Assembly: GCF_003026285.1 (NCBI RefSeq)
Contig: NZ_PYOD01000002.1
Span: forward strand, 682,001-746,000
Length of the DNA stretch: 64,000 bases
Origin: Photobacterium profundum
Lineage (GTDB): Bacteria; Pseudomonadota; Gammaproteobacteria; Enterobacterales; Vibrionaceae
Direction: 5' to 3'
Below, piece by piece: positions 8,893 to 18,184 of the stretch (positions within the stretch are counted from its first letter, which is position 1; every line of letters begins with the position of its first letter). The notes under the pieces were generated by a model. That model saw only the letters and a program-made list of their open reading frames with translations, was not told the origin of the DNA and searched no databases. The position numbers and the translations under genes were made by a program.

Positions 8893-9822
8893 ATGAAAAA
8901 TGCATTAGTCTTTGGTGTCTGTGAGGAAATGGGGAAACATCTTTGCCAAGCATTAATAGAACAACATTGGGAGGTTATGGGAGTAATCAAGGAAAACGAA
9001 ATTAATGCGCCAGTTCTTGGTAATTTAACGTTGGTCGAACTCGCTCATACTGATATAGACTTTCTTTATGATCTCGTCGAAGATGTTGATGCTATTTTTA
9101 TTCATCAACCAGAGAGCGATACTAATCAACACGACAACCTTATCTTTCCGTTAGAAAAAATCATTCAGTTAGCTGAATTTTTTAACCTCCAATTAATCAT
9201 CACAACAAGTAAATATCACATTAAACAAACCCAACTCCTCTCATTTGCTTTTAGACATCAAAAGAAATCGATTAAAATTGCACTGCCACATAAACTGCAT
9301 AAAAGGCTATACCATGCTAGCCAAACTGGTGTAAGAGTATTAGTAATAGGCTGCGGACATACACTCAGTTTTACCCATAGAAAGTGTCACTTAGCCATGC
9401 TCATAAAGGAAACTGAGCACCAACTTCTTTTGCAATCACCTAGCGAAAAAGCCATGAAACATCATTGGACCTATTTGCCCGACCTCGCTAAAAATTTGGT
9501 CCAGATTGTTACTCATCAACAGCATGAATTTAATACTTTCGATACGCTCTATTATTCAGGGCATACCGCGAGCATTAATGATATCGCACGCTGCCTAGCG
9601 TTAAGCAGTGGAAAGCCAGTAATGGTTACTCCTTTGCATTGGACAATAATGGAATTTATCGCCTTATTTTCTCCCTTATTTAGGGGGCTTTTAAAAGCAC
9701 GGGCATTATGGCAACAAGGGGGGATGTGTCCTCATAATACCTTCCCGCGAATCAATAACAGTGAAATAACACACACGCCATTGGAATTAGCCCTTCAAAA
9801 ATGCTGGGAACAACGCCATTAA
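8893..9822 (+). CDS. NAD(P)-binding Rossmann-fold protein (NmrA/extended-SDR-like)
   Basis: 309 residues. The first 40 residues form a beta-alpha-beta opening (ALVFGVCEEMGKHLCQALIEQHWEV), a loose variant of the nucleotide-binding glycine motif in which one glycine is replaced by Cys-Glu-Glu. A later GHTASINDIARCLALSSGKPV stretch is like the C-terminal part of NmrA/epimerase-type proteins. No canonical YxxxK is obvious, so it may bind the nucleotide without classical SDR chemistry. It is divergent from the LysR gene, likely its regulator. I cannot name a substrate. Confidence 0.7.
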   Translation: MKNALVFGVCEEMGKHLCQALIEQHWEVMGVIKENEINAPVLGNLTLVELAHTDIDFLYDLVEDVDAIFIHQPESDTNQHDNLIFPLEKIIQLAEFFNLQLIITTSKYHIKQTQLLSFAFRHQKKSIKIALPHKLHKRLYHASQTGVRVLVIGCGHTLSFTHRKCHLAMLIKETEHQLLLQSPSEKAMKHHWTYLPDLAKNLVQIVTHQQHEFNTFDTLYYSGHTASINDIARCLALSSGKPVMVTPLHWTIMEFIALFSPLFRGLLKARALWQQGGMCPHNTFPRINNSEITHTPLELALQKCWEQRH

Positions 9823-10126
9823 GCCGTCGTAATAAGCGTGAAGAAGAACCTGAAGCCCAACGCACACAATAATACCAAGCGCTATAATTTCAGTATCTTA
9901 GTTTGCAGTTTTAACGCATGGGTTAGAGTGACTGACATTGGGTAAACTGTCTACAATGTCTGGTTGTAACTGGTGGAATCCTTATAGTTCAAGCCAAACC
10001 AGATGCAACAAAATATAAGCTTAAACGAATATATAAAAGCCATATTCACTCCGTCAGATCCTGCTAATAAACGTCTCATGTATAAAAGGCAAAGTTGTGA
10101 TCGCCTCTCAATCATAAAGCGTTGTT
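9823..10126. other. Intergenic region before the PBP2 gene
   Basis: Just over 300 bases. A frame opening at 10003 overlaps the start of the PBP2 gene and has no coding character. No clear terminator or operator was seen. Confidence 0.35.
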
Positions 10127-12181
10127 ATGCACAAAGAAAAAGTAAAAATCAGAGATCACCAATCCGAAATGTCGCTGTTTACTCGCCGCGCCATTACCGC
10201 TTTCTTATTTATGCTTGTCGGTGTAGGTGTGTTACTTACCAACCTCTACCATTTGCAAATTGAAAACCACAGCCAATATCAAGCACGATCCAATAATAAC
10301 CGCATAAAAGTCATTCCTGTCGAGCCAAATCGTGGGCGTATCTACGATCGTAATGGGGTGTTATTGGCGCAGAATACGCCAGTCTATTCTCTCGAATTAA
10401 TACCAGAGAAAGTACACGACATGGACGCGACTTTAGCGTCGTTAAAAAGCTTATTAGGCTTGAACGAGCACGACATTGCTCAATTCAAAAAAGCCACGCA
10501 CCGAACGTTGCGTACCCGCCCGGTTACTCTAATTGAACAGATGAATGAAGTACAAGTTGCCAAGTTTTCGGTAAATCAATTTCAATATGACGGAGTCGAT
10601 ATAGATGCTTATCTTGAACGCTATTACCCGTACAGTGCGAACCTAACACATGTATTGGGGTACGTCGGTAAAATTAATGACCGTGATATTCGCCGTCTAA
10701 AAGAAGAAGAGAAGTACACCAATTACAAAGCAACACGCACCATCGGTAAGTTAGGAATTGAACGCTATTACGAAGACACGTTACACGGTGAATCGGGTTA
10801 CGAGAAAGTCGAAATTGATAGCCGCGGCCGCGTGGTACGAACACTCGATTATGTCGCGCCTATTTCGGGTCAAGATATCAAATTAAATATAGATGTAGGC
10901 TTGCAGTTGTACGCGAACAAGCTGCTGACCATCAAAAAAGAAAATCCGATCACGCACAAGATGGAAGATTATCACCGCAGAGGCTCGATCGTAGTGTTAG
11001 ACCCTCGTGATAATTCAGTATTGGCAATGGTATCTAGCCCAAGTTACGATCCGAATTTGTTTGTGCATGGCATATCATCGAAGCGCTACAATGCATTGCT
11101 GAATGACCCTGATCACCCGTTATTAAACCGATCAACTTTGGGCGTGTATCCACCGGGATCGACAGTGAAGCCACAGATTGCCGTAGCTGCATTGAGTGAA
11201 GGGGTAATTTCTCCAAACACCACGCGCAACTTCCCTGGTTGGTGGCGTATTCCTCATTCGAAAAGCCGTAAGTTCCGCGATGATGTACGTTGGGGGCACG
11301 GTGAAGTGAATGTCGTACAAGCGATCGAACAATCTGTAGATACCTTCTTCTACCAAGTGGCGTATGACATGGGGATCGATCGTTTATCAGTATGGATGAA
11401 CAAGTTCGGTTATGGTAAACCGTCTGGCATTGACATCAACGAAGAAAGTACCGCCAATATGCCAACCCGTGAGTGGAAGCATGCTCATTACCATCAAGCG
11501 TGGTACCAAGGTGATACAATTCCAGTTGGTATTGGTCAAGGCTATTGGACAGCGTCACCGATGCAGATTGCGAAAGCGACTGCTGTGCTGGCTGATGAAG
11601 GTGTGGTACATCGCCCACACTTGTTGAAAGCGGTAATGGAAAATGGGCAGTTTGAGCCCGTGCTGTTCAAAGATTTTCCGCGTATCAGTGAAGCTAAAAA
11701 GCAAAATTGGGATTTAGCAATAGATGGTATGCACCGCGTGTTAGTTTCAGGAACAGCGCGTAAGTTATTTAAAAACTTGGCATATGAGGCGGGTGGTAAA
11801 ACCGGTACCAGTCAGGTATTTGGGTTGGCAAAAGGCCAAAAATACAACTCGAAAGAGGTGGCTGAACACCTTCGTGACCATGCTTTGTTTACAGGTTTCG
11901 CACCATTGAACCATCCGAAGGTATTGGTAGCTATTGTGCTAGAAAATGCTGGTTGGGGTAAATATGCGGCACCACTTGCGCGTAATATCATGGATTATGT
12001 TCTGGTGAAGCCGACCATTAATTTAGATACTGATCCATCAAATTTACCGCCAGATCAATTAATAACACACGATGGGATACATGTGAATGTACAGAAAAAT
12101 ACACAAACAACATTACCCAAGAAAGAGCTAGCGCATCACAAAGTAAAAACGCTCGACAGTGAACAAGTGAAGCACAGTTAA
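10127..12181 (+). CDS. mrdA: Penicillin-binding protein 2 (elongasome transpeptidase) paralog
   Basis: 684 residues; it follows E. coli PBP2 closely over its length but is about 50 residues longer. Order: cytoplasmic tail, one membrane anchor (about 20-43), the PBP dimerisation domain (RGRIYDRNG about 66-74), then the transpeptidase domain. Active-site motifs are intact: STVK with Ser345, SVD with Ser403 and KTG at 558-560. It cross-links peptidoglycan during side-wall growth, normally as a partner of RodA. No rodA, dacA or rlpA gene is beside it, which suggests a second copy away from the main mrd cluster. The C-terminal tail past about 625 is polar and poorly conserved. Confidence 0.93.
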   Translation: MHKEKVKIRDHQSEMSLFTRRAITAFLFMLVGVGVLLTNLYHLQIENHSQYQARSNNNRIKVIPVEPNRGRIYDRNGVLLAQNTPVYSLELIPEKVHDMDATLASLKSLLGLNEHDIAQFKKATHRTLRTRPVTLIEQMNEVQVAKFSVNQFQYDGVDIDAYLERYYPYSANLTHVLGYVGKINDRDIRRLKEEEKYTNYKATRTIGKLGIERYYEDTLHGESGYEKVEIDSRGRVVRTLDYVAPISGQDIKLNIDVGLQLYANKLLTIKKENPITHKMEDYHRRGSIVVLDPRDNSVLAMVSSPSYDPNLFVHGISSKRYNALLNDPDHPLLNRSTLGVYPPGSTVKPQIAVAALSEGVISPNTTRNFPGWWRIPHSKSRKFRDDVRWGHGEVNVVQAIEQSVDTFFYQVAYDMGIDRLSVWMNKFGYGKPSGIDINEESTANMPTREWKHAHYHQAWYQGDTIPVGIGQGYWTASPMQIAKATAVLADEGVVHRPHLLKAVMENGQFEPVLFKDFPRISEAKKQNWDLAIDGMHRVLVSGTARKLFKNLAYEAGGKTGTSQVFGLAKGQKYNSKEVAEHLRDHALFTGFAPLNHPKVLVAIVLENAGWGKYAAPLARNIMDYVLVKPTINLDTDPSNLPPDQLITHDGIHVNVQKNTQTTLPKKELAHHKVKTLDSEQVKHS

Positions 12182-12266
12182 TATACGCTGATTGCAATAC
12201 GTGAAATAAACAGTAGGCAATTCAAAATAGGGCCATGGTATTGTTCCAATCAACCGTACCATGCCC

Positions 12267-12324
12267 TATACACAAGTTACCTCAAGATACTCGTTTCAGC
12301 GAGAAGTGAGGTAGGTTGGGTATA
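12267..12324. repeat. Full-length copy of the dispersed hairpin repeat
   Basis: TATACACAAGTTACCTCA (12267-12284) and its near reverse complement TGAGGTAGGTTGGGTATA (12307-12324) flank a small inner stem CTCG-TTTCAG-CGAG. This is the most complete copy here: 58 bases, two nested inverted repeats, right after the stop of the catB-like gene. Confidence 0.7.
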
Positions 12325-12336
12325 TTATTTCCACAT

Positions 12337-13032
12337 CTATTCATCAGCCTTTTTTAACATATCCTGAAACTGAAGAAATCGTTGATATAAACCATCAATA
12401 TCAGAGCTACACATTAAATCCATATTGGCTTGTAACACTTCAATAGGCCAATTCCACCACTTCATTTCAAGCAGCATTTCAATTTGTGGCTCAGTAAAAC
12501 GGGATTTCACTGCGTTACCGGGATTACCAACAACAACGGTGTAAGGTTCAACGTCTTTTGTCACTACTGCCCGCGCACCAATAACGGCACCATCCCCAAT
12601 AGTGACACCTGGCATGATGACACATTCACTGCCTACCCAGACATCATTGCCAATGACGGTATTACCCGCTAATTCGAAACCAGACTTTACTTTATCGCCA
12701 AAGACCTCGTAATCGAATGGGAAAGAGGATATCCATTCGTGCCGATGCCCTTGATTACCCGCCAACATAAATGTCGCACCAGATGCAATTGAGCAATATT
12801 TACCAATGATCAGCTTATCGACGTCACCAAACACCCCTGACTCCCACACACTGTGGCTAGAGCTATCCCCAAGTAAGTAACGCACACATTGATCTTCAAA
12901 GTGCTTATCGTGGTAGTAACCAGAATAATACGTGAAGTCACCCACTTCGATATTGGGATTAGTAACATGCTTATTTATTTCGTAGCCACCAATCCATGTT
13001 GAAAAAATGGTAGAAGATGATTTTGAAGACAT
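12337..13032 (-). CDS. CatB-type (hexapeptide) xenobiotic acetyltransferase
   Basis: 231 residues. A left-handed beta-helix protein built from hexapeptide repeats (for example IGNDVWVGSECVIMPGVTIGDGAVIGARAVVTKDV). It follows the CatB/Vat family: VTNPNIEVGDFTYYSGYYHD near the start, AGNQGHRHEWISSFPF holding the expected catalytic His, and KWWNWPIEVL in the C-terminal helix. These enzymes acetylate chloramphenicol or streptogramin A with acetyl-CoA. The length is about 20 residues above the usual 210, from a longer N-terminus and an insert near residues 50-65. Copies of the dispersed repeat lie on both sides (12267 and 13277). Actual drug activity is not proven by sequence. Confidence 0.88.
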   Translation of the reverse strand: MSSKSSSTIFSTWIGGYEINKHVTNPNIEVGDFTYYSGYYHDKHFEDQCVRYLLGDSSSHSVWESGVFGDVDKLIIGKYCSIASGATFMLAGNQGHRHEWISSFPFDYEVFGDKVKSGFELAGNTVIGNDVWVGSECVIMPGVTIGDGAVIGARAVVTKDVEPYTVVVGNPGNAVKSRFTEPQIEMLLEMKWWNWPIEVLQANMDLMCSSDIDGLYQRFLQFQDMLKKADE

Positions 13033-13456
13033 AGAAACACCCTATTGTGCGCTGAATCATTATTGTATTTTGACTAGAACCTTATCTATGCACTTTTTTA
13101 TTGGCATTTCTAATAAGAACAACTCTATATTCATAACGCAATAAGTGTTCAGCACAGCCGTTATCTGCTTTTATTAAAAAGTATAGCCTGTTACTCACAA
13201 CGACAATATCTCACTTTGACGTATATCGTCGATATTTCTTTATATTGAAACCATTATTTCAAGCGAACAACACCTCTATACCCAAGTTACCTTTAATCAC
13301 AGAACTAAACGAATGTTTGAATGGCTCAATATCGCAAACTTTTCGATTAAAACGATAATTTACCGTTTAAAGATAACAAAACATCAATATGCACCTTGTG
13401 GAAATGATTTTGCTGTATTAACTGTGTATGCAGAGAGGAAATTAGGAGCAGTTAGC
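13033..13456. other. Intergenic region with one half repeat
   Basis: About 420 bases between the catB-like and phosphatase genes. It holds a half repeat at 13277-13292. The phosphatase frame extends up to 13313, but that extension does not resemble the family and the internal ATG at 13457 has the ribosome site. Confidence 0.5.
13277..13292. repeat. Half copy of the dispersed repeat (TATACCCAAGTTACCT)
   Basis: An exact copy of the consensus half-site. With the copy at 12267 it flanks the catB-like gene. Confidence 0.6.
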
Positions 13457-14113
13457 ATGGAAGAGGAAAGACCTATTCAATGTGTTATTTTTGATTGCGA
13501 TGGCACACTAGTTGACAGTGAAAAGCTATGTAATCAAGCATTAGTCAATATTTTTTCCAAGTTTGGTGTAACACTCGACCTTGACGATTGTATGCGTCAT
13601 TTCCAAGGTGGAAAGATGGCTGATATTCTAACTGAAACCTGCAAGCGAGCTGGCTTAACCATTTCTCTTGATGTACTTGAACCTATTTATCGTCAAGAAT
13701 GTAATCAGCTATTTGAGAAAGGCTTACAACCCATACAAGGTGTACCTGAGTTATTAGCAACGCTGACGAATAATAATTATGAAATGTGCATTGCGTCGAA
13801 TGCTCCTATTCATAAAATTGAACATATACTGAGTTTAACAGGCTTACTGCCATATTTTGATGGGAAGCTATTTAGTGCCTTCGAAGCCAATAGTTGGAAG
13901 CCTGAACCTGATTTACTTCATCTTGCGGCAATGAATATGGGAATCCCATTGCATCAATGTATTTTCGTTGACGATACAATAACCGGCGTAATGGCAGGCA
14001 TTAACGCCGATATTCGCACATTCCATTTTCTCGCAACCCCAGAATCAGAACAAATTGAACATCCCAATGTTACACAGCTCAACGCGATGCCGCAGTTATT
14101 AGAATATATTTAA
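13457..14113 (+). CDS. HAD-family sugar-phosphate phosphatase, YieH-like
   Basis: 218 residues. Motif I is FDCDGTLVDS (nucleophile and acid/base Asp pair, about 13-22), motif II is ASNAP, motif III Lys lies in SWKPEPD, and motif IV is FVDDTITG. The cap-domain text and length match E. coli YieH, known as a 6-phosphogluconate phosphatase, better than other HAD subgroups. I start at 13457, where TTAGGAG lies upstream at the right distance, rather than at the longer frame start 13313. Monocistronic, with a hairpin terminator after it. The substrate is inferred from the YieH likeness only. Confidence 0.87.
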   Translation: MEEERPIQCVIFDCDGTLVDSEKLCNQALVNIFSKFGVTLDLDDCMRHFQGGKMADILTETCKRAGLTISLDVLEPIYRQECNQLFEKGLQPIQGVPELLATLTNNNYEMCIASNAPIHKIEHILSLTGLLPYFDGKLFSAFEANSWKPEPDLLHLAAMNMGIPLHQCIFVDDTITGVMAGINADIRTFHFLATPESEQIEHPNVTQLNAMPQLLEYI

Positions 14114-14151
14114 GCGTAACGTCCATCAGGGGAAAAGCTGAAGAACAAAAC

Positions 14152-14179
14152 CAAAAGGCTCAAAGAATGAGCCTTTTGA
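14152..14179. terminator. Bidirectional hairpin terminator
   Basis: AAAAGGCTCA and TGAGCCTTTT form a perfect 10-base stem; A-run before and T-run after allow it to serve the phosphatase gene (+) and the convergent Sel1 gene (-). Confidence 0.85.
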
Positions 14180-14226
14180 TCATGTGAACGTTATTCAAAC
14201 AACACACGCTTTAGAATTGCATCTCG

Positions 14227-15534
14227 CTACCTAGAGGTAACCTTATCTTGAGTTTCATTCTCTAATGAATCCCAAGATGATGCCCAGCTTTGCTGCTGGT
14301 ATTGGCTGGTAGCTGTCTCATTTTTTTCCGCTGCTTGCCCATTTTTTGTTATCTCAGCACTCTTTGTTAGCACTGCACTTGTTGTTACATTTGCATTAGA
14401 TTTTACTGATTCAGCTGCAAACATGGGAATAATCGGAATATCAGTAACAATCTCTTTCGTTGGTTCAGCTTCCGATAACACATTACCTGGCAGAGTACAG
14501 TCCGATATTATTCGGTTCAATTCTTCATCTGTTGGTTGATAGCCAGCTCGCCCGTAAACCTGATCCAGAAGGTCAATTAAAGAATGTGATGCAACAGGTT
14601 GTACGCGTAACGCTTTATACATTGACTTAGCAACGTTCTGGACATTCAAAATCGATTCAATACCAATATGTTGTACCACTTCATCACGACTTTTTTTAGC
14701 GTCTTTATAACCCGATGCATAAGCAATCGAAAACCATATATAGGCTACCGCAGCATCATTCGCGTTTGACCCTAAATGCATTTGAGCTGCGAGATATTGC
14801 GCTTCACTATTGCCTTGCTCAGCTGCTCGCTCTAACCAATAAATAGCATAGATCCGATTCTTTTCGATCCCAATGCCACTTTGGTAACAGTAAGCCGTTT
14901 TAATAAATCCTTTAACATCATTGTTTTTTGCTGCTCGTAGACGCCAAATAAATGCACTGTGAGGTTCTTTTAGCGAATTAGACTCAGCAACGTACCAATC
15001 CCCTAAAAATAGCTGCGCGGGAACATATTCCATCTCGGCAGATGCAATGATCTTTTCAATACCCGATCCAATATCAGACTCAACACCACTTCCTTGAATG
15101 AGAAATTTTCCCAACGAAAACAAAGCCTCTTCATCTTTGCGTTTTGCTTTTACCACCGCCTCCCAGTACAAAGATTTAGCTTCACCATCCGGATCATCAA
15201 TATCAGCACGGCTCAATCGTGCCATTGCATTTTGGCCAATATCATTATCTAAAACAGCGGCTTTGTTATACCAATTAAGCGCTTCACGAATATTGGTCAA
15301 TTCATATTCTTTACCGAGCGAAAGCTGACTGAGTATATGGCCCGTCTGGGCTTTAAACATTTTTTCTTCTCGCTCTGCGATCTTCGCTTTTTCTAAAACT
15401 AATCGGTATCTTTCATCTTTCAATGCTTGTTGCTTAGCTTGCTCTTCTTTCTTCTTCACCACAAAGGAATACCTGACCACTCCCCAAATCAGTGGCACTA
15501 CAAGTAATCCTAACCACATAATAAAATCTGGCAT
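14227..15534 (-). CDS. Membrane-anchored Sel1-repeat protein
   Basis: 435 residues. One N-terminal membrane helix (about 3-24), a charged coiled-coil-like stretch (27-65), then Sel1-type helical repeats, clearest at about 125-290 (SLGKFLIQGSGVESD, AYCYQSGIGIEKNRIYAIYWLERAAEQGNSEAQY). The C-terminal 90 residues are Ser/Thr/Glu-rich and likely disordered. Sel1 repeats act as protein-protein scaffolds, and the short N-terminus before the helix suggests a single-pass inner-membrane anchor. There is no operon partner. The partner protein is unknown. Confidence 0.8.
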   Translation of the reverse strand: MPDFIMWLGLLVVPLIWGVVRYSFVVKKKEEQAKQQALKDERYRLVLEKAKIAEREEKMFKAQTGHILSQLSLGKEYELTNIREALNWYNKAAVLDNDIGQNAMARLSRADIDDPDGEAKSLYWEAVVKAKRKDEEALFSLGKFLIQGSGVESDIGSGIEKIIASAEMEYVPAQLFLGDWYVAESNSLKEPHSAFIWRLRAAKNNDVKGFIKTAYCYQSGIGIEKNRIYAIYWLERAAEQGNSEAQYLAAQMHLGSNANDAAVAYIWFSIAYASGYKDAKKSRDEVVQHIGIESILNVQNVAKSMYKALRVQPVASHSLIDLLDQVYGRAGYQPTDEELNRIISDCTLPGNVLSEAEPTKEIVTDIPIIPMFAAESVKSNANVTTSAVLTKSAEITKNGQAAEKNETATSQYQQQSWASSWDSLENETQDKVTSR

Positions 15535-15888
15535 ACATCCTCAAACAAAAAAGTAACTCACCACTTATAGCGGCATGGTTTCCTAATTCTGAAGCACAAA
15601 ATACTGAATTTAATGCGTGATTCTTCTGTAAGAAGAAAAGAGTTAAAAAACCTACCGAATAATCTTTCATTTCGCTTATAACAATAAGAGTCATGTTGAT
15701 ATGAAATCTTATAAGACAATAACTTATCTGTTTTTTTTAGAATAAAAGATCATTTAGAACTACAATCTATGCAACTGTGATGTTAATGTTAACTTATTAA
15801 CAAATTACGTTAACAATCAAGACTCAACAACGTTACAATTTATGGCTTACCGGCGTTACATTGCAAATAGAGACTTTAAGGAGCACGG
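15535..15888. other. Divergent promoter region
   Basis: About 350 bases between the Sel1 gene and the DUF3302 gene. Very AT-rich from 15700 on, with TTAAC/GTTAA repeats around 15788-15812, but no operator that I can define. Confidence 0.4.
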
Positions 15889-16272
15889 ATGTTTCTCGAC
15901 TATTTCGCATTAGGGTTACTTTTCTTTGTTGCTATCGTCATTTTTTATGGCGTCATCGCAATACACGATATCCCTTATGAAATTTCTAAAAAACGTAATC
16001 ACCCTCACCAAGATGCTATCCACTATGCAGGATGGGTAAGCTTGTTCACATTACACGCTATATGGCCTTTCTTATGGATTTGGTCCACATTATGGCGAGA
16101 AGATCGTGGCTGGGGTTTTACTAAAATTCAAAACGAGCAAAGTGAACTTCACCATGAAATAGGGCAATTAACCGAACAAGTCGAAAAATTGACAGAAAAA
16201 GTGGCTCAGCTTGAAGTAGCACAAGCGAAAAAACCACCAGCTCAAGCAGCACAACAAGGGGAGGATATCTAA
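15889..16272 (+). CDS. DUF3302 inner-membrane protein (YiaW/YibI-like)
   Basis: 127 residues: two membrane helices (about 4-25 and 42-62), a conserved HDIPYEISKKRNHPHQDAIHYAG loop between them, and a C-terminal coiled coil (about 80-115). This matches the DUF3302 family (E. coli YiaW/YibI), always found with an HlyD-type adaptor. Its stop overlaps the start of that gene by one base (TAATG), so the two are translationally coupled. It is probably the small partner of the adaptor in an envelope or efflux assembly; the biochemical role is not known. Confidence 0.87.
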   Translation: MFLDYFALGLLFFVAIVIFYGVIAIHDIPYEISKKRNHPHQDAIHYAGWVSLFTLHAIWPFLWIWSTLWREDRGWGFTKIQNEQSELHHEIGQLTEQVEKLTEKVAQLEVAQAKKPPAQAAQQGEDI

Positions 16273-17402
16273 TGGATTTACTACTTATTCTTACCTATAC
16301 CGCATTATGTATTGCTGTATTTAAAATATTTAAAATCCCATTAAACAAGTGGACTGTACCGACAGCGGTGTTAGGTGGCATTGCATTAGTTGGCACACTG
16401 ATTCTATTAATGAACTATAACCACCCTCATACGGCACTTGGCGGTCAATATTATGTTACAACGCCTATTGTTCCAGGTGTTCGAGGTGAAGTTATTGAAG
16501 TACCTGTAACAGCTAATGTGCTACTGAAAAAAGGGGAGGTATTATTCAAATTAGACCCAACGCCTTTTCAAGCAGAAGTGAATTTACAACAAGCCTCGCT
16601 AGCCGAAGCAAAACAATTGGTATTAGGGCTAGAGGCTTCATATAAAGCCGCTCAAGCAACAACATTTAAAGCCAAAGCCGAACGCGATCGTACGTTACAG
16701 CAATTCAAACGTTATGAAAAAGGCTATAAAAAAGGCGCATTTACTCAATCAGATGTTGATAACCGTCGCCAATTCTACTTAAGTGCAGAAGCATCATTGG
16801 AAGCAGCAAAAGCTGAAGAGCGACGTGCAAAACTGGCTTTTGAATCAGAAATAATGGGAGATAATACCAAGGTTGCCCAAATTCGTGCACTATTAACCAA
16901 AGCACAATTCAACCTTCAGGAAACCGTTGTAACAGCGCCAACAGATGGTTACGTTACACAGCTTACCTTACGTCCCGGTATGATGGCTGTACCTGTACCA
17001 TTACGCCCTGTAATGACTTTTCTTCACCAAGAAGAAGAGTTTTATGTCGGCGCTTTTCGTCAAAACTCACTGCTACGCTTAGAAAAGGGATTTAAAGCTG
17101 ATTTCATTTTCAAAGCATTACCAGGTAAAACATTCCAAGGTGAAGTAATCGGTGTTCTTCCTGCAATCGGGGAAAGCCAAATTCAAGCACAAGGTACGTT
17201 AGTCGGTACTGACGCTCTACGTCGTCAAGGACGTCCATTGGTAACATTGCGTATTACCGATGATATTTCACAATATAATCTACCACGTGGTACGAGTGTT
17301 GAAATTGCGGTTTATTCCGATAGCTTTGAGCATGTCTCTATTATGCGTAAAGTCCTTATTCGGATGAAGAGTTGGCAGAATTACCTTTACCTTGATCATT
17401 GA
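16272..17402 (+). CDS. HlyD-family membrane fusion protein (YiaV/YibH-like)
   Basis: 376 residues. Two hydrophobic segments at the N-terminus (about 2-20 and 29-50), the lipoyl half-motif PIVPGVRGEVIEVPV followed by VLFKLDPTPFQAEV (about 65-100), a long helical hairpin (about 100-215), then the second lipoyl half and beta-barrel (TVVTAPTDGYVTQLTLRPGM). This is a periplasmic adaptor of the HlyD/EmrA type. In this subfamily the usual partner is the DUF3302 protein encoded just upstream, not a pump in the same operon; none is here either. Terminator at 17432. Confidence 0.9.
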   Translation: MDLLLILTYTALCIAVFKIFKIPLNKWTVPTAVLGGIALVGTLILLMNYNHPHTALGGQYYVTTPIVPGVRGEVIEVPVTANVLLKKGEVLFKLDPTPFQAEVNLQQASLAEAKQLVLGLEASYKAAQATTFKAKAERDRTLQQFKRYEKGYKKGAFTQSDVDNRRQFYLSAEASLEAAKAEERRAKLAFESEIMGDNTKVAQIRALLTKAQFNLQETVVTAPTDGYVTQLTLRPGMMAVPVPLRPVMTFLHQEEEFYVGAFRQNSLLRLEKGFKADFIFKALPGKTFQGEVIGVLPAIGESQIQAQGTLVGTDALRRQGRPLVTLRITDDISQYNLPRGTSVEIAVYSDSFEHVSIMRKVLIRMKSWQNYLYLDH

Positions 17403-17431
17403 TCCGTAATTGATGTTCAACAGCAAATTTA

Positions 17432-17473
17432 AAAGCCCATAAACTTGTAACAATAAGCTGATGGGCTTTCTTT
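17432..17473. terminator. Hairpin terminator between convergent genes
   Basis: AAAGCCCAT and ATGGGCTTT pair around a 20-base loop; TCTTTT follows. It serves the HlyD gene and probably the convergent outer-membrane gene. Confidence 0.7.
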
Positions 17474-17482
17474 TATGCTGAT

Positions 17483-17992
17483 TTAAAGTCTAAAGCCAAC
17501 ACCTAGAACAACGGCGTTATTTTCAACTTCACCCATATCTCGATACTCATAACCAAGGGTTAAATCGATTAATGGGATTAATGTTAAAACAAAACCTGCT
17601 CCGCCAGTAAATCCCCAGCCATCATCTTTAAAACTCGCATTTGAAATATCAACATCGTAATAACTAGTACCAGCTTTAGCGTAAAGGCTACCAATCAATA
17701 ACGGCAAATCACCACGAACCGTGATTGGTACAGCGGTATAATCAATATCATTTTTAGATGATGAAAAATCATCATCCACATCAGCACTACCCTGAACGAT
17801 ACCGACATTCACACTAAAAATATCATTAATATGGTAAGTACCATCAATACCATATTCATACCCAGTATCACTGTTACCTTTATAGTCAACACGTGATGCA
17901 CCCGCACTTGCACCAACAGAAATCCCTAGTATATCGGCACTAGCAGGTAGGCAAGTCAATGCGAGCGTAGCAGCAAGCAATAATTTCTTCAT
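17483..17992 (-). CDS. Small outer-membrane beta-barrel protein (YfaZ/OmpA-like)
   Basis: 169 residues from the ATG ending at 17992, which has AAGGAA nine bases upstream; a longer frame to 18019 lacks this. Signal peptide MKKLLLAATLALTCLPASA, then alternating hydrophobic strands with polar turns and a terminal GVGFRL strand ending in an aromatic/hydrophobic pattern typical of eight-stranded outer-membrane barrels. It resembles the YfaZ group of small porin-like proteins, although the family call is from pattern only. It is divergent from the amidohydrolase gene. Confidence 0.72.
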   Translation of the reverse strand: MKKLLLAATLALTCLPASADILGISVGASAGASRVDYKGNSDTGYEYGIDGTYHINDIFSVNVGIVQGSADVDDDFSSSKNDIDYTAVPITVRGDLPLLIGSLYAKAGTSYYDVDISNASFKDDGWGFTGGAGFVLTLIPLIDLTLGYEYRDMGEVENNAVVLGVGFRL

Positions 17993-18184
17993 TACAACGT
18001 TCCTTCGTTTAGCTATCAATATGAAATAAAAGGGGGTTTTTCCTAACTATAACTTTTAGCCCATATTGATTAACTACGCCAACTTACATCCTGTGTTTCG
18101 TGCTCAACCTTTGATTATTTTACCAATATCAGCAGTAAGAATTTATCGTCTAAGATCTAATAAAATATTGCGAAGGTGATGTAG

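Noticed and set aside
10003..10263. 86-codon frame before the PBP2 gene
   Set aside because: Overlaps the true PBP2 start in another frame and has no coding character; PBP2 start fits E. coli PBP2.
13313..13456. Upstream extension of the phosphatase frame
   Set aside because: It does not resemble YieH-type proteins and the ATG at 13457 has the ribosome site.
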